Shown here: piece after piece, positions 28,009 through 37,292 of the stretch
How the letters are laid out: each line of letters starts with the position of its first letter
Position numbering within the stretch: the first letter of the stretch is position 1
From: Carboxylicivirga taeanensis
GTDB lineage: Bacteria; Bacteroidota; Bacteroidia; Bacteroidales; Marinilabiliaceae
Length of the DNA: 64,000 nucleotides
NCBI RefSeq assembly: GCF_051851475.1
Contig: NZ_JBPUSJ010000013.1
Coordinates: 1-64,000 of the forward strand
Direction of reading: 5' to 3'
Translations under genes and position numbers: made by a program
Notes under the pieces: generated by a model
The model's input: only the letters and a program-made list of their open reading frames with translations
The model's database searches: none
Told to the model about the DNA's origin: nothing

Positions 28009-28704
28009 TTAGAAGGTCCACTTAACGGCCAGGGTTGGACAAACTAAAGAACCTTCTTTAACAAAGTTATTGCTGATTTCTACCTCTCCACCGAACGAAA
28101 AGTTGTTGCAGGCATTGTACCAGATTTGTGGCTCTGTAAGGAAAATATGCTCGCTACCACCAAAAGAATCTTGCCTCCACCAGTCAGCAAAACCAACAAA
28201 TGATACTTTTCCTTCTAATAGTTGAACGGCCCATACAGCTGTTAGTTGATAACCAGTCAGGTTGTCGCCATTCGCCTTGCCTTCTTTAATTTGCTTAACG
28301 TTAGCTTGTAGTGTCAGGATTTTAGAGAAATCGGTTGAGTTAAAGGTATATTGACCACCTACTAACCAAGAGTTTTTAATTGGAAAGTTGAATCCCTTTC
28401 CTAAACCCACACCGCCATTGTATTCAATGCGTGGTTCTAATTTTTGTGTTTCATTCCATTTGAAGCTACGGGCGATCTCCCAATAGGCCAGGGAAACACC
28501 GTTTTCAACACCTCTGGAGTCGTTGCTGTAGTCCATATCCACAAAGAAGAACGTGCTACCGTATTTGTCTGGCTTAAACATTTCCAGTGTGGTTGTAACC
28601 ATTTTGCGATCCTCACCAAAGTCGTAGTGAACTTGTAGGTTTTGAGCTTTTGCAACTGCTCCAAATGCCAAAATGGCCATCAATGAAAATAAAATTCTTT
28701 TCAT
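28009..28704 (-). CDS. DUF5020 family outer-membrane protein, Tsx-like
   Basis: The 231-residue protein has a cleavable signal peptide (ending near AKAQ) and alternating beta-strand segments consistent with a small outer-membrane barrel (YGSTFFFVDMDY, YQLTAVWAVQLLEGK), with a final aromatic residue (VKWTF) typical of outer-membrane barrels. DUF5020 is distantly related to Tsx nucleoside channels. The gene precedes a purine permease by 16 bases, which supports a role as a nucleobase or nucleoside pore. The function is inferred from family relation and context. Confidence 0.83.
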   Translation of the reverse strand: MKRILFSLMAILAFGAVAKAQNLQVHYDFGEDRKMVTTTLEMFKPDKYGSTFFFVDMDYSNDSRGVENGVSLAYWEIARSFKWNETQKLEPRIEYNGGVGLGKGFNFPIKNSWLVGGQYTFNSTDFSKILTLQANVKQIKEGKANGDNLTGYQLTAVWAVQLLEGKVSFVGFADWWRQDSFGGSEHIFLTEPQIWYNACNNFSFGGEVEISNNFVKEGSLVCPTLAVKWTF

Positions 28705-28747
28705 AAGTGATGCGTAATTAATCGTTTATACTTAGTTATTGATGGCG

Positions 28748-28755
28748 CAAAAGTA
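28748..28755 (-). promoter_or_regulatory. -7 box for the DUF5020-purine permease operon
   Basis: The minus strand reads TACTTTTG, a match to TAnnTTTG, 44 bases before the start codon at 28704. No convincing -33 element or purine riboswitch was seen. Confidence 0.55.
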
Positions 28756-28836
28756 AATAAAAAGAAGTTGTAATTGGTGATAAAAATCTGTAATTATATT
28801 TTGAGGCGTCTTATTTAAAGTGAATAAAAGGTAGTT

Positions 28837-29871
28837 TTAATGAATGTCATATTTTAATGAACGCTCCAAATTCTTATCTGAGGAGTTATCCTTAAAAAAA
28901 CCGGAAATTAGTTTACGATACCATTTAGTATTCTTTTTATATGATTGGAGCGAGTTGATTTCTTTTCCAATTGATAATTCTGATAAAATTTTAGGTGAAA
29001 TGTATGTGTAAATACTTTCAACTAATGTACTATCGTTGTTTCTGTTTTTATAAGCTGTATCTGAGGTGTTAACGAGCAACGAGACTTCTCTTTTTTTACA
29101 TTCGCTTATAAGGCTATCAATTACAGCTGTGTATTTAGGAAGCTTTTCATGCGTAATTGTTTCTTTGTATTTTCCTCCGATGTCCATTATTGGTCGAATT
29201 TGGACAGTTTTTATATCGAATCTATCAAGGAAGCTTGGGAGTAGGGCTAGATCGTCAAGGTTGTCGTTGTTTGCAGTGTAATTAATGCGAACTTTTAAAG
29301 CTTTATCTTTTTTGTTCAATTTCGTTATAGAGTCAAGTAGACTAATGAACTTATCAAAGTTGCTGTTGGTCATGAATTTTTCATACGTCTCTTTTGTTAG
29401 TCCATGTGCTGAAATGATTATTTCATCAACTCCAACTTCTTGCATTTTTTCAATCTGGCTCGTTCTCAGCAATAAACCATTTGTTACTATACTAATGTTC
29501 GGAACTTTATGTTCGCAGGCAAGTACCAATAATTTCATAAAATTGGAGTTCATGGTAGGTTCAGCTCCACAGCCAAGTACAACTTGGATGGCTTTTGGGA
29601 AGAAAATTTTTGCTATATTTTGCATGTCTTCGTTAGTAAAGCTGCCCCTGTATGACTTGCGGATTTCTCGATTGCTAAAATAACACATTTGACACATTAA
29701 ATTGCAGGATAGGGAAGGGTCAATCCTTAGTGATAAATGCCTGAAGCCAAGTTTTGCTATAATGTATAAGCCAATTATTTTTAGCCGCCTGCTCTTTATG
29801 GAGTGATAGAGCTTTATTAGTCCATAAAAGTTTAAATAGTTTTTCATTGTTAAATTGTTATCAAACTGCAT
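28837..29871 (-). CDS. radical SAM protein
   Basis: The 344-residue protein has the radical SAM cysteine motif C-x3-C-x2-C as Cys56, Cys60 and Cys63 (SLSCNLMCQMCYFSN), with a following glycine/acidic segment LGCGAEPTMNSNF that matches the SAM-binding GGE region. The rest follows the partial TIM-barrel (SIVTNGLLL, VDEIIISAHG). The C-terminal part lacks the cysteine clusters of SPASM or twitch domains. It may modify a peptide, sugar or lipid, but no substrate gene is adjacent. The gene looks AT-richer than ileS and the permease. ATG 29871 or the internal ATG nine codons later could start it. Confidence 0.82.
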   Translation of the reverse strand: MQFDNNLTMKNYLNFYGLIKLYHSIKSRRLKIIGLYIIAKLGFRHLSLRIDPSLSCNLMCQMCYFSNREIRKSYRGSFTNEDMQNIAKIFFPKAIQVVLGCGAEPTMNSNFMKLLVLACEHKVPNISIVTNGLLLRTSQIEKMQEVGVDEIIISAHGLTKETYEKFMTNSNFDKFISLLDSITKLNKKDKALKVRINYTANNDNLDDLALLPSFLDRFDIKTVQIRPIMDIGGKYKETITHEKLPKYTAVIDSLISECKKREVSLLVNTSDTAYKNRNNDSTLVESIYTYISPKILSELSIGKEINSLQSYKKNTKWYRKLISGFFKDNSSDKNLERSLKYDIH

Positions 29872-29938
29872 GTTTTTAGTAACGGGAGTTTGACTGAATT
29901 ATTTTAAACAAGTAAAAGGATTAAAATAAATATATCTG

Positions 29939-29970
29939 TTTGTTTTTAACTGTACCAACATCTATATTTG
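29939..29970 (+). promoter_or_regulatory. promoter of ileS
   Basis: TTTG (29939-29942) and TATATTTG (29963-29970) are separated by 20 bases, a near-ideal Bacteroidota promoter, 36 bases before the ileS ATG. No T-box leader is present. Confidence 0.8.
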
Positions 29971-30006
29971 TACACTTTTTTAAAATTAGGGTAAAATATT
30001 TAATTA

Positions 30007-33000
30007 ATGAGCGCAAAATTTCCGGAATATAAAGGATTAAATCTGTCGCAGGTAAATAAAGATGTTCTTAAGGCCTGGGAAGATAACGGAGCATTCGAGA
30101 AGAGTATTACGACCAGAGAAGGTAAACCGACGTTCGTTTTTTACGAAGGGCCTCCTTCTGCCAATGGTATTCCTGGTATTCACCACGTAATGGCGCGAAC
30201 CATTAAAGATATTTTTTGCCGTTTTAAAACACAGCAGGGCTACCTGGTTAAGCGTAAGGCAGGATGGGATACTCATGGATTGCCAGTGGAACTAGGTGTT
30301 GAAAAAGCACTGGGTATAACCAAAGAGGATATTGGAAAAAGCATTTCCGTAGCTGAGTATAACGAGGCTTGCCGGAAAGATGTGATGAAATATACCGACT
30401 TGTGGGAAGATTTGACGCACAAGATGGGGTATTGGGTAGATATGGATGATCCATACATCACCTACGACAATCGATATATTGAGACCTTATGGTGGCTGTT
30501 AAAAGAGTTGTATAATAAAGGCATGCTTTACAAGGGCTACACCATTCAGCCATATTCACCGGCTGCAGGAACAGGCCTAAGTACGCATGAATTAAATCAG
30601 CCGGGCTGCTATCGTGATGTTAAAGACACAACTTGTACTGCCCAGTTTAAGATTGTGCGCAATGAGGTTTCTGAGAAGCTGTTTGATAACGACGAAGAGT
30701 TAAGCTTTTTAGCCTGGACCACTACACCATGGACTTTGCCTTCGAACACCGCTTTGGCTGTAGGCCCAAAAATCGAATATGTAAAAGTAAAGTCATATAA
30801 TCCGTATACAGGTAAGCCTGTTTCGGTTATTGTTGCCAAGTCGCTGGTGAATAATTATTTCAATCCGAAGCATGCCGAATTGGATTTTGATGCTTATCAG
30901 GAAGGAGATAAAAAGATACCGTTTAAAGTGGTTGGTGAGTATGTGGGAACGGATTTGGAAGGGGTGCGATACGAGCAGTTGATGCCATGGGTGAAGCCCG
31001 ATGGCGATGCCTTTCGCGTGATTCTGGGTGACTATGTAACTACTGAAGATGGTACAGGGATTGTTCATATTGCACCTACTTTTGGTGCTGATGATGACCG
31101 TGTTGCCAAAGTAGCAGGTATTGCTCCGCTTATCTTGATTGATAAGGAAGGTAAGCGTCAGCCAATGGTTGATAAGACCGGAAAGTTCTTCAAGATTGAA
31201 GATTTGGACGATGAGTTTGTGGCTAACTTTGTCAATAAGGAAGCCTACGCAGAATATGCAGGTCGTTTCGTTAAAAATGCCTACGATACTTCTTTATCCG
31301 ATGATGACGCTACCCTTGATATTGATTTATCGGTGATGCTGAAGAAGGAAAATAAGGCCTTCAGGGTTGAAAAGCATGTCCATAATTATCCGCATTGCTG
31401 GCGTACAGATAAGCCCGTTTTATACTATCCACTGGATAGCTGGTTCATAAAAACAACAGCAGTCCGCGATCGTATGATCGAGCTGAATAAAACCATCAAC
31501 TGGAAACCTGCTTCAACAGGAACAGGGCGTTTTGGGAAATGGCTCGAGAATTTGGTGGACTGGAACCTGAGTCGTTCGCGCTACTGGGGAACGCCGCTTC
31601 CGATTTGGAAGTCAGAAGATGGAACAGAAGAAAAATGCATCGGTTCAGTTGAAGAGCTGATGAATGAAATAAATAAAGCCGTCGAGGCCGGAGTGATGGA
31701 TACGAATCCATTCGAAGGTTTTGAGGTCGGTAATAATTCAAAAGAAAATTACGAGAAGATTGATTTGCACCGTCATCATGTTGATGGCATTATTCTCGTT
31801 TCAGATAGCGGTCAAGCAATGCATCGCGAAGCTGATTTGATTGATGTGTGGTTCGATTCCGGAGCTATGCCATATGCGCAGATGCACTATCCTTTTGAAA
31901 ATAAAGAAGGGTTTAACGAGGTGTACCCGGCCGACTTCATTGCCGAAGGGGTAGACCAAACAAGGGGCTGGTTCTTTACACTGCATGCTATTGCTACCAT
32001 GCTATTTGATTCTGTAGCCTTTAAAAATATTATTTCCAATGGCTTGGTGCTGGATAAGAAGGGTAATAAAATGTCTAAACGTCTCGGTAACGGCGTTGAC
32101 CCTTTTGAAGTAATTGAGCAGTATGGCTCAGATCCTTTACGTTGGTACATGATTACCAATGCGCAGCCTTGGGATAACCTTAAATTCGATATTTCCGGAG
32201 TTGATGAGGTGAAGAGGAAGTTCTTCGGAACACTTTATAATACCTACTCATTCTTTGCCTTGTATGCCAATATTGATGGCTTTACTGGACGGGAAGAGTT
32301 AGTGCCGATAGAGAAGCGTTCGGAGATCGATCGTTGGATCATGTCCCTTTTAAACTCCTTGGTGAAAGAGGTAACGGATAGTTATGAGAGTTATGAGCCA
32401 ACCCGTGCAGGGCGAGCTATTCAGAATTTTGTAATGGAAAATCTGAGTAACTGGTATGTGCGACTCAATAGAAAACGTTTCTGGGGTGGTGAAATGAATG
32501 AAGATAAGCTGGCTGCATATCAAACACTTTATGCGTGTTTGGAAACAGTTGCGTTGTTATCTGCACCAATTTCGCCGTTCTTTACCGATCAGTTATTTAG
32601 TGATTTAAATAAAATTTCCGGAAGATATCAGGAAGTGTCAGTTCACCTTGCTGAATTTCCATCTTTCGATGCGCAATTAATTGACAAAGAACTGGAGGAG
32701 CGCATGGAATATGCACAATCCATCTCGTCAATGGTGCTAGGTTTGCGTCGTAAGGTGAATTTAAAAGTTCGCCAGCCGCTAAATAAGGTCATGATTCCAA
32801 TATTAGATGAAGCTTTTGAGCATCAACTGGAAGCGATTAAAGATTTGGTACTTGCAGAGGTGAATGTTAAGCAAATGGAGTTCCTGAAAGATGCTGCAGG
32901 TGTGTTGGTGAAGAAAATTAAGCCCAATTTTAAAACCCTTGGGCCTAAGCATGGTAAGCACATGAAGGCAATTTCAGGAGCAATTAATGCAATGGGTCAG

Positions 33001-33438
33001 GAAGAAATTGCTATCTTCGAAAAAGAAGAGCAATATTCATTGGATGTCAGCGGACAAACAATTGTTCTGACACGTGAAGATGTAGAAATTTTATCGGAAG
33101 ATATTCCGGGTTGGTTAGTAGCCACTGAAGGTAAAATCACTGTTGCACTGGATATTAATGTGACCGGTGAGCTACGCGAGGAAGGGATAGCACGTGAGTT
33201 TGTTAATCGCATCCAAAACCTGCGTAAAGATTCAGGGTTTGATGTGACTGATAAAATTAGACTACAAATTCAGCGACATGATGCAATTAATAATGCGGTG
33301 GAAAAACATGCCGGATACATTGCAGCGCAAACTTTAGCTGAAGAAGTTAAATTAGTAGATAATTGCAATGGCGATGGTGTGCACACCGTTGAAATTGATG
33401 ATGAGATAAGTACCGCTATGCATATTCAAAAAGCATAG
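30007..33438 (+). CDS. ileS: isoleucine--tRNA ligase, type 2 with GIHH motif
   Basis: This 1143-residue class I synthetase charges tRNA-Ile and edits valine. The Rossmann fold carries GPPSANGIPGIHHVMART: at the HIGH position the residues are Gly57-Ile58-His59-His60, so the first and third residues of HIGH are exchanged. The second signature is KMSKR (residues 688-692). A CP1 editing domain lies between them with TTTPWTLPSNTAL. The long anticodon-binding C-terminal region and overall length fit the IleRS2 type. It heads an apparent operon with a dksA-like gene and lspA. Confidence 0.97.
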   Translation: MSAKFPEYKGLNLSQVNKDVLKAWEDNGAFEKSITTREGKPTFVFYEGPPSANGIPGIHHVMARTIKDIFCRFKTQQGYLVKRKAGWDTHGLPVELGVEKALGITKEDIGKSISVAEYNEACRKDVMKYTDLWEDLTHKMGYWVDMDDPYITYDNRYIETLWWLLKELYNKGMLYKGYTIQPYSPAAGTGLSTHELNQPGCYRDVKDTTCTAQFKIVRNEVSEKLFDNDEELSFLAWTTTPWTLPSNTALAVGPKIEYVKVKSYNPYTGKPVSVIVAKSLVNNYFNPKHAELDFDAYQEGDKKIPFKVVGEYVGTDLEGVRYEQLMPWVKPDGDAFRVILGDYVTTEDGTGIVHIAPTFGADDDRVAKVAGIAPLILIDKEGKRQPMVDKTGKFFKIEDLDDEFVANFVNKEAYAEYAGRFVKNAYDTSLSDDDATLDIDLSVMLKKENKAFRVEKHVHNYPHCWRTDKPVLYYPLDSWFIKTTAVRDRMIELNKTINWKPASTGTGRFGKWLENLVDWNLSRSRYWGTPLPIWKSEDGTEEKCIGSVEELMNEINKAVEAGVMDTNPFEGFEVGNNSKENYEKIDLHRHHVDGIILVSDSGQAMHREADLIDVWFDSGAMPYAQMHYPFENKEGFNEVYPADFIAEGVDQTRGWFFTLHAIATMLFDSVAFKNIISNGLVLDKKGNKMSKRLGNGVDPFEVIEQYGSDPLRWYMITNAQPWDNLKFDISGVDEVKRKFFGTLYNTYSFFALYANIDGFTGREELVPIEKRSEIDRWIMSLLNSLVKEVTDSYESYEPTRAGRAIQNFVMENLSNWYVRLNRKRFWGGEMNEDKLAAYQTLYACLETVALLSAPISPFFTDQLFSDLNKISGRYQEVSVHLAEFPSFDAQLIDKELEERMEYAQSISSMVLGLRRKVNLKVRQPLNKVMIPILDEAFEHQLEAIKDLVLAEVNVKQMEFLKDAAGVLVKKIKPNFKTLGPKHGKHMKAISGAINAMGQEEIAIFEKEEQYSLDVSGQTIVLTREDVEILSEDIPGWLVATEGKITVALDINVTGELREEGIAREFVNRIQNLRKDSGFDVTDKIRLQIQRHDAINNAVEKHAGYIAAQTLAEEVKLVDNCNGDGVHTVEIDDEISTAMHIQKA

Positions 33439-33469
33439 GCGGGAGGTAGATAACTAAAACTTAGTCGTT

Positions 33470-33847
33470 ATGGCTGAAAAAACCCGTTACACAGATGAGG
33501 AACTTCAGGAGTTTAAAGAAATCATACTGAAGAAGCTCGATAAGGCCAGGAAAGATTATGAATTGCTGCGAAATACCATAACACATCAGGATGGTAATGA
33601 TACGCAGGATACTTCTCCTACATTTAAAGTATTAGAGGAGGGAGCTGCTGTATTGTCAAAAGAAGAAGCTGGGAAATTAGCTCAGCGACAGCAGAAATTT
33701 ATTCAGCATCTTTCTGCAGCATTGGTTCGTATCGAAAACAAAACCTATGGTGTTTGTCGGGTAACCGGTAAGCTGATTCCTAAGGAACGGCTAAAGGCGG
33801 TACCGCATGCCACCTTAAGTGTTGAAGCTAAACAGGGACAGAAATAA
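33470..33847 (+). CDS. TraR/DksA family protein with degenerate zinc finger
   Basis: The 125-residue protein has the coiled-coil N-terminal half and C-terminal finger layout of DksA/TraR, which bind RNA polymerase through the secondary channel and modulate the stringent response. The finger is degenerate: Cys96 in YGVCRVTGKLI is the only cysteine in the protein, and the other three ligand positions are not cysteine (Thr99 and residues in VPHATLSVEAK). Metal binding is therefore doubtful. This form appears common in Bacteroidota. It lies 31 bases after ileS and upstream of lspA. Confidence 0.88.
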   Translation: MAEKTRYTDEELQEFKEIILKKLDKARKDYELLRNTITHQDGNDTQDTSPTFKVLEEGAAVLSKEEAGKLAQRQQKFIQHLSAALVRIENKTYGVCRVTGKLIPKERLKAVPHATLSVEAKQGQK

Positions 33848-33877
33848 GACTGTTCTTAAAATATTAAGCATGAACAT

Positions 33878-33912
33878 TGGCCAATGGAATATCTAATATT
33901 TTCCATTGGTCA
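33878..33912 (+). terminator. strong hairpin between dksA-like gene and lspA
   Basis: TGGCCAATGGAA (33878-33889) pairs with TTCCATTGGTCA (33901-33912), 12 bp with one G-T pair. No T-run follows, so it may be a processing or weak termination site rather than a full terminator. Confidence 0.5.
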
Positions 33913-33997
33913 TTTGTGCGTTTATAACCCGGGTTGGTCATCGCTTTTTAAAGTAGATTGACACCTAAATGCTAATGGTACTTTAATTTACTTTTAT

Positions 33998-34600
33998 ATG
34001 TCTGTACTTAAAAAATCGTTTCTGATAATTTTCTTAATTCTGTTGGTCGATCAGGTGGCTAAGTTCTACATCAAAACACACATGATGTTGGGCGACGAAA
34101 TTCCTGTTTTTGGCGACTGGTTTATTATTCATTTTGTTGAAAATAACGGAATGGCTTTTGGGATGCAACTGGCAGGCAAGTTTGGGAAAGCTTTTTTAAG
34201 CATTTTTCGAATTGTGGCTGTTGTTGGTATCGGATGGTACATAGTCAACCTTAGCAAAAAAGGGGCTCCGAGTGGTTTAATTTATTGTGTAGCCCTTGTT
34301 CTGGCAGGTGCTTTAGGCAATATTGTTGACAGTGCATTTTATGGGATGATTTTTGACCATAGCTATGGACAGGTTGCAACCTTCTTACCCGAAGGTGGCG
34401 GTTATTCATCGTTTTTGCACGGTAAGGTGGTGGATATGCTTTACTTTCCTCTTATTGAGGGACGTTACCCAGAATGGCTTCCCTTCGTTGGAGGTAATCC
34501 ATTTATTTTCTTCCGTCCAGTTTTTAACATAGCTGACTCTTCAATTACAATTGGCATTGCCATAATATTATTCTTTCAAAAACGTTTTTTTAAAGAGTAG
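33998..34600 (+). CDS. lspA: lipoprotein signal peptidase (signal peptidase II)
   Basis: The inner-membrane aspartyl protease cleaves lipoprotein signal peptides after diacylglyceryl transfer. The catalytic aspartates are Asp111 (GNIVDSAFYG) and Asp180 (FNIADSSI), with four membrane helices. At 200 residues it is longer than the usual 160 because of an insert (about 115-165) between the catalytic motifs, as in other Bacteroidota. It should process the lipoproteins encoded nearby (GH92, DUF4831, DUF2807). ileS-lspA linkage is conserved widely. Confidence 0.95.
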   Translation: MSVLKKSFLIIFLILLVDQVAKFYIKTHMMLGDEIPVFGDWFIIHFVENNGMAFGMQLAGKFGKAFLSIFRIVAVVGIGWYIVNLSKKGAPSGLIYCVALVLAGALGNIVDSAFYGMIFDHSYGQVATFLPEGGGYSSFLHGKVVDMLYFPLIEGRYPEWLPFVGGNPFIFFRPVFNIADSSITIGIAIILFFQKRFFKE

Positions 34601-34860
34601 TTGCTGAATATCCGATACGGTCTTTTAGTAATGATTATGTTGAAAAAAAGTTTTTTTAACACATGATTGCAGGCAATATTGCCTAACTTCGCGCGGTCTT
34701 TCGTAACGTGTAATGCGTGCACAGTGCGCACCGTTGTGTAAATCAGATTATTAGTTAAGGGTGGCTCGCATTGTGGCGTATGTTCGGTATGTGAGTCAGG
34801 AAACGGTAGTGTATCTTGTTGCGTACATCTACCATAAAGGCATGAAAAATATTTCTTGAG
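34601..34860 (+). promoter_or_regulatory. leader region of the polysaccharide operon
   Basis: The 260-base gap between lspA and the export gene holds a 14-bp perfect palindrome, AGGCAATATTGCCT (34671-34684), directly followed by TAACTTCG (34684-34691), which resembles a -7 element. Palindrome and box overlap at one base, so a repressor dimer there would block transcription. A GC-richer stretch with the self-complementary octamer GTGCGCAC (34724-34731) follows in the predicted 160-base leader. No UpxY/UpxZ-like regulator gene is seen. Confidence 0.45.
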
Positions 34861-37287
34861 ATGAAAATTAGATTAGTACTTCTTTCCTTATTTCTAACGG
34901 TGGCTTCTTTAGTGACCACCTTCGGTCAAAAGGTTGACCCAAACTCCATTGATCCCTCTAAGGTGAATGTTGATGAACTCTCCGATGAGCAGATCATGCG
35001 TTTGATTCAGGAGATGGAAAAAAGAGGCTTAACCGAGGATCAGGCAATTATGTTGGCTCAGGCGCGCGGCATGTCATCCCAACAAGTAATGAAATTGCAG
35101 CAGCGTATACGTGAGGTGAAACTGAGCGGTGTGCCATTAGATCCAGATATGGGAATTGATCCTACTAAAAGTGCAATGGCTTTTGATATGGTTGAATCTG
35201 TTAAAGAGCCTGTTGATTCAGCACAAATTGATACACGCATTTTTGGGTTTTCGTTTTTCAATAATGAAAACTTAAGTTTCGAGCCAAATGTGAATATTCC
35301 GGTACCGTCTTCTTATGTTATTGGCGCTGGTGACGAAATTTTGATTGATGTTTGGGGCATGTCGCAGCAAAACTACATGTTTAATGTTGATAAAAATGGC
35401 AACATTACGATTCCGAATATTGGACCGATACGATTAGGAGGGCTGACACAAGACGCCGCTTCGAAACGCATATTAAATAAATTATCATCGATTTATAACG
35501 ATCTCAAGTCAAGTACGCCCCAAACATTTGCCAGTGTATCGATTGGGAGTGTTAAAGCCATTAAGGTAAATGTAATTGGAGAGGTGTTCTTACCGGGTAC
35601 CTATACTATTCCTGGTACTGCGAGTGCCTTCAATGCTTTATATTTATCAGGTGGTCCTAATCCTAATGGGTCATTTCGAAATATTCAGGTTATTCGTAAT
35701 GGTAAAGTACATGCCGTCCTGGATGTCTATGAGTACCTGTTAAAGGGGAAAAGCTCAGTAAATATTCCACTGAGAGAGGATGATGTGATTCTGATTCCAA
35801 CCTATGAGAAACGGATAAAAGTAGGTGGTGAGTTGAAGCGTAACGGACTATTTGAAGCAAAAGACAATGAGACGGTTGCTGATATTATTGAATATGCCGG
35901 TGGCTTCACAGAGGAGGCTTATACACATCGATTAGAGTTGTATCGCAATTCCAGCCGTCAAAAAGTGTTTAAAGATATATTTAGTGACCAATTTGCAGCT
36001 ACTATCTTGCAAAGTGGTGACAGTGTTTATGTTGGTCCTATTTTGGCACGTTTTAAAAATAAAGTGTCAATAACAGGAGCTGTTTACCGACCAGGAAATT
36101 ATGAATTGTCTGATAACCTGACCTTAAAGCAGTTGATTGATAAGGCGGATGGCATACGGGAGGATGCATTTTTAAACAGAGGTATGATTACCCGTTTAAG
36201 AAGCGACTTGTCTTTGCAGAATATCACATTTGATGTGAGTGCAGTTCTTCGTGGGGAAGTTAACTATGAGTTGCAGCGGGAAGACATGGTGACTATTTCA
36301 TCCATTGAGAGTTTGCGAGAGGTGAGAACAGTGGAGATTTTTGGCGATGTGCAATACCCTGGCGAGTTCGATTTTCAGGAGGACATGACTTTGTCGGATC
36401 TTGTTTTTAAAGCGGGGGGATTCAAAGAATCAGCCTCCGACTCCTACATCGAAGTATCCAGACGCTTGAGTCATGAAGAAGCCAAGAAAGCATCTGCTAA
36501 AATTGCTGATGTCTACCAGTTCAATATCTCCAGAGACCTGAAAATGCATGGCGAAGACGCCGCATTTGTTCTTCAACCTTTCGATCAGGTGTTTGTGCGC
36601 CGGGCACCAGGTTTTGAAAACAAGTCGGTGGTGCATGTGCGCGGTGAAGTTAATTATGCAGGACAGTTTAGCCTCACTTCGAAGAACGAGCGGATATCCA
36701 CCATTATCGCACGGGCAGGAGGCTTTACACCTGATGCTTATGCGGCGGGTGCCATGCTCACGCGTCGTTCCGCAAAATCGGAAAAGGAGAGGAAGCTGCG
36801 GGAGCAGTTGATGAAGAATGATAAGTCCATTGAACTCAACGATATTGGCTTTGATGTAGTTGGTATTGATTTGGAAAAAATCATGAAAAACCCTGGGTCA
36901 AAAGATGATATCTTTCTTAAAGATGGGGATGAACTAATTATTCCCCGTGAATTACAAACAGTCGAAGTATCTGGGGCGGTCCTCAACCCTTTATCGGTAT
37001 CGTTCCAGAAAGGGAAGAGTTTACGGCATTATGTACGCACAGGTGGTGGGTTTGCTCTTCGCGCCAAAAAGGGGAAGGTGTATGTGATTTATCCCAATGG
37101 AGTAGCGGCAGCGACAAAAAACTATGTATTCTTTAATAGCTATCCTAAAGTACTGCCGGGAACAGAGATTGTGGTACCGAAGAAACCTGAGAAGGCACCA
37201 ATGTCAGCCGCTTCATGGATAGCCATCGCCAGTAGTTTGGCATCATTATCTCTGACTATTGTAACTGTAATTAACGCCACGAATTAA
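34861..37287 (+). CDS. polysaccharide export protein, Wza/SLBB family
   Basis: The 808-residue outer-membrane/periplasmic export protein begins with a signal peptide (cleavage near TFGQ) and a Q/E-rich helical segment. The poly-export domain follows (about 145-235: YVIGAGDEILIDVWGMSQQN), then a series of about six SLBB beta-grasp repeats, each opening with a segment like VNVIGEVFLPGTYTIPG or VEIFGDVQYPGEF. A C-terminal hydrophobic helix (SWIAIASSLASLSLTIVTVI) may span the outer membrane. No lipobox cysteine is visible, unlike E. coli Wza. It heads the capsule or O-antigen operon, and the Wzz gene begins five bases later. Confidence 0.92.
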   Translation: MKIRLVLLSLFLTVASLVTTFGQKVDPNSIDPSKVNVDELSDEQIMRLIQEMEKRGLTEDQAIMLAQARGMSSQQVMKLQQRIREVKLSGVPLDPDMGIDPTKSAMAFDMVESVKEPVDSAQIDTRIFGFSFFNNENLSFEPNVNIPVPSSYVIGAGDEILIDVWGMSQQNYMFNVDKNGNITIPNIGPIRLGGLTQDAASKRILNKLSSIYNDLKSSTPQTFASVSIGSVKAIKVNVIGEVFLPGTYTIPGTASAFNALYLSGGPNPNGSFRNIQVIRNGKVHAVLDVYEYLLKGKSSVNIPLREDDVILIPTYEKRIKVGGELKRNGLFEAKDNETVADIIEYAGGFTEEAYTHRLELYRNSSRQKVFKDIFSDQFAATILQSGDSVYVGPILARFKNKVSITGAVYRPGNYELSDNLTLKQLIDKADGIREDAFLNRGMITRLRSDLSLQNITFDVSAVLRGEVNYELQREDMVTISSIESLREVRTVEIFGDVQYPGEFDFQEDMTLSDLVFKAGGFKESASDSYIEVSRRLSHEEAKKASAKIADVYQFNISRDLKMHGEDAAFVLQPFDQVFVRRAPGFENKSVVHVRGEVNYAGQFSLTSKNERISTIIARAGGFTPDAYAAGAMLTRRSAKSEKERKLREQLMKNDKSIELNDIGFDVVGIDLEKIMKNPGSKDDIFLKDGDELIIPRELQTVEVSGAVLNPLSVSFQKGKSLRHYVRTGGGFALRAKKGKVYVIYPNGVAAATKNYVFFNSYPKVLPGTEIVVPKKPEKAPMSAASWIAIASSLASLSLTIVTVINATN

Positions 37288-37292
37288 TCACA

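Noticed and set aside
29872..30006. T-box or other tRNA-sensing leader for ileS
   Set aside because: The leader is only about 30 bases after the predicted start site and has no T-box sequence.
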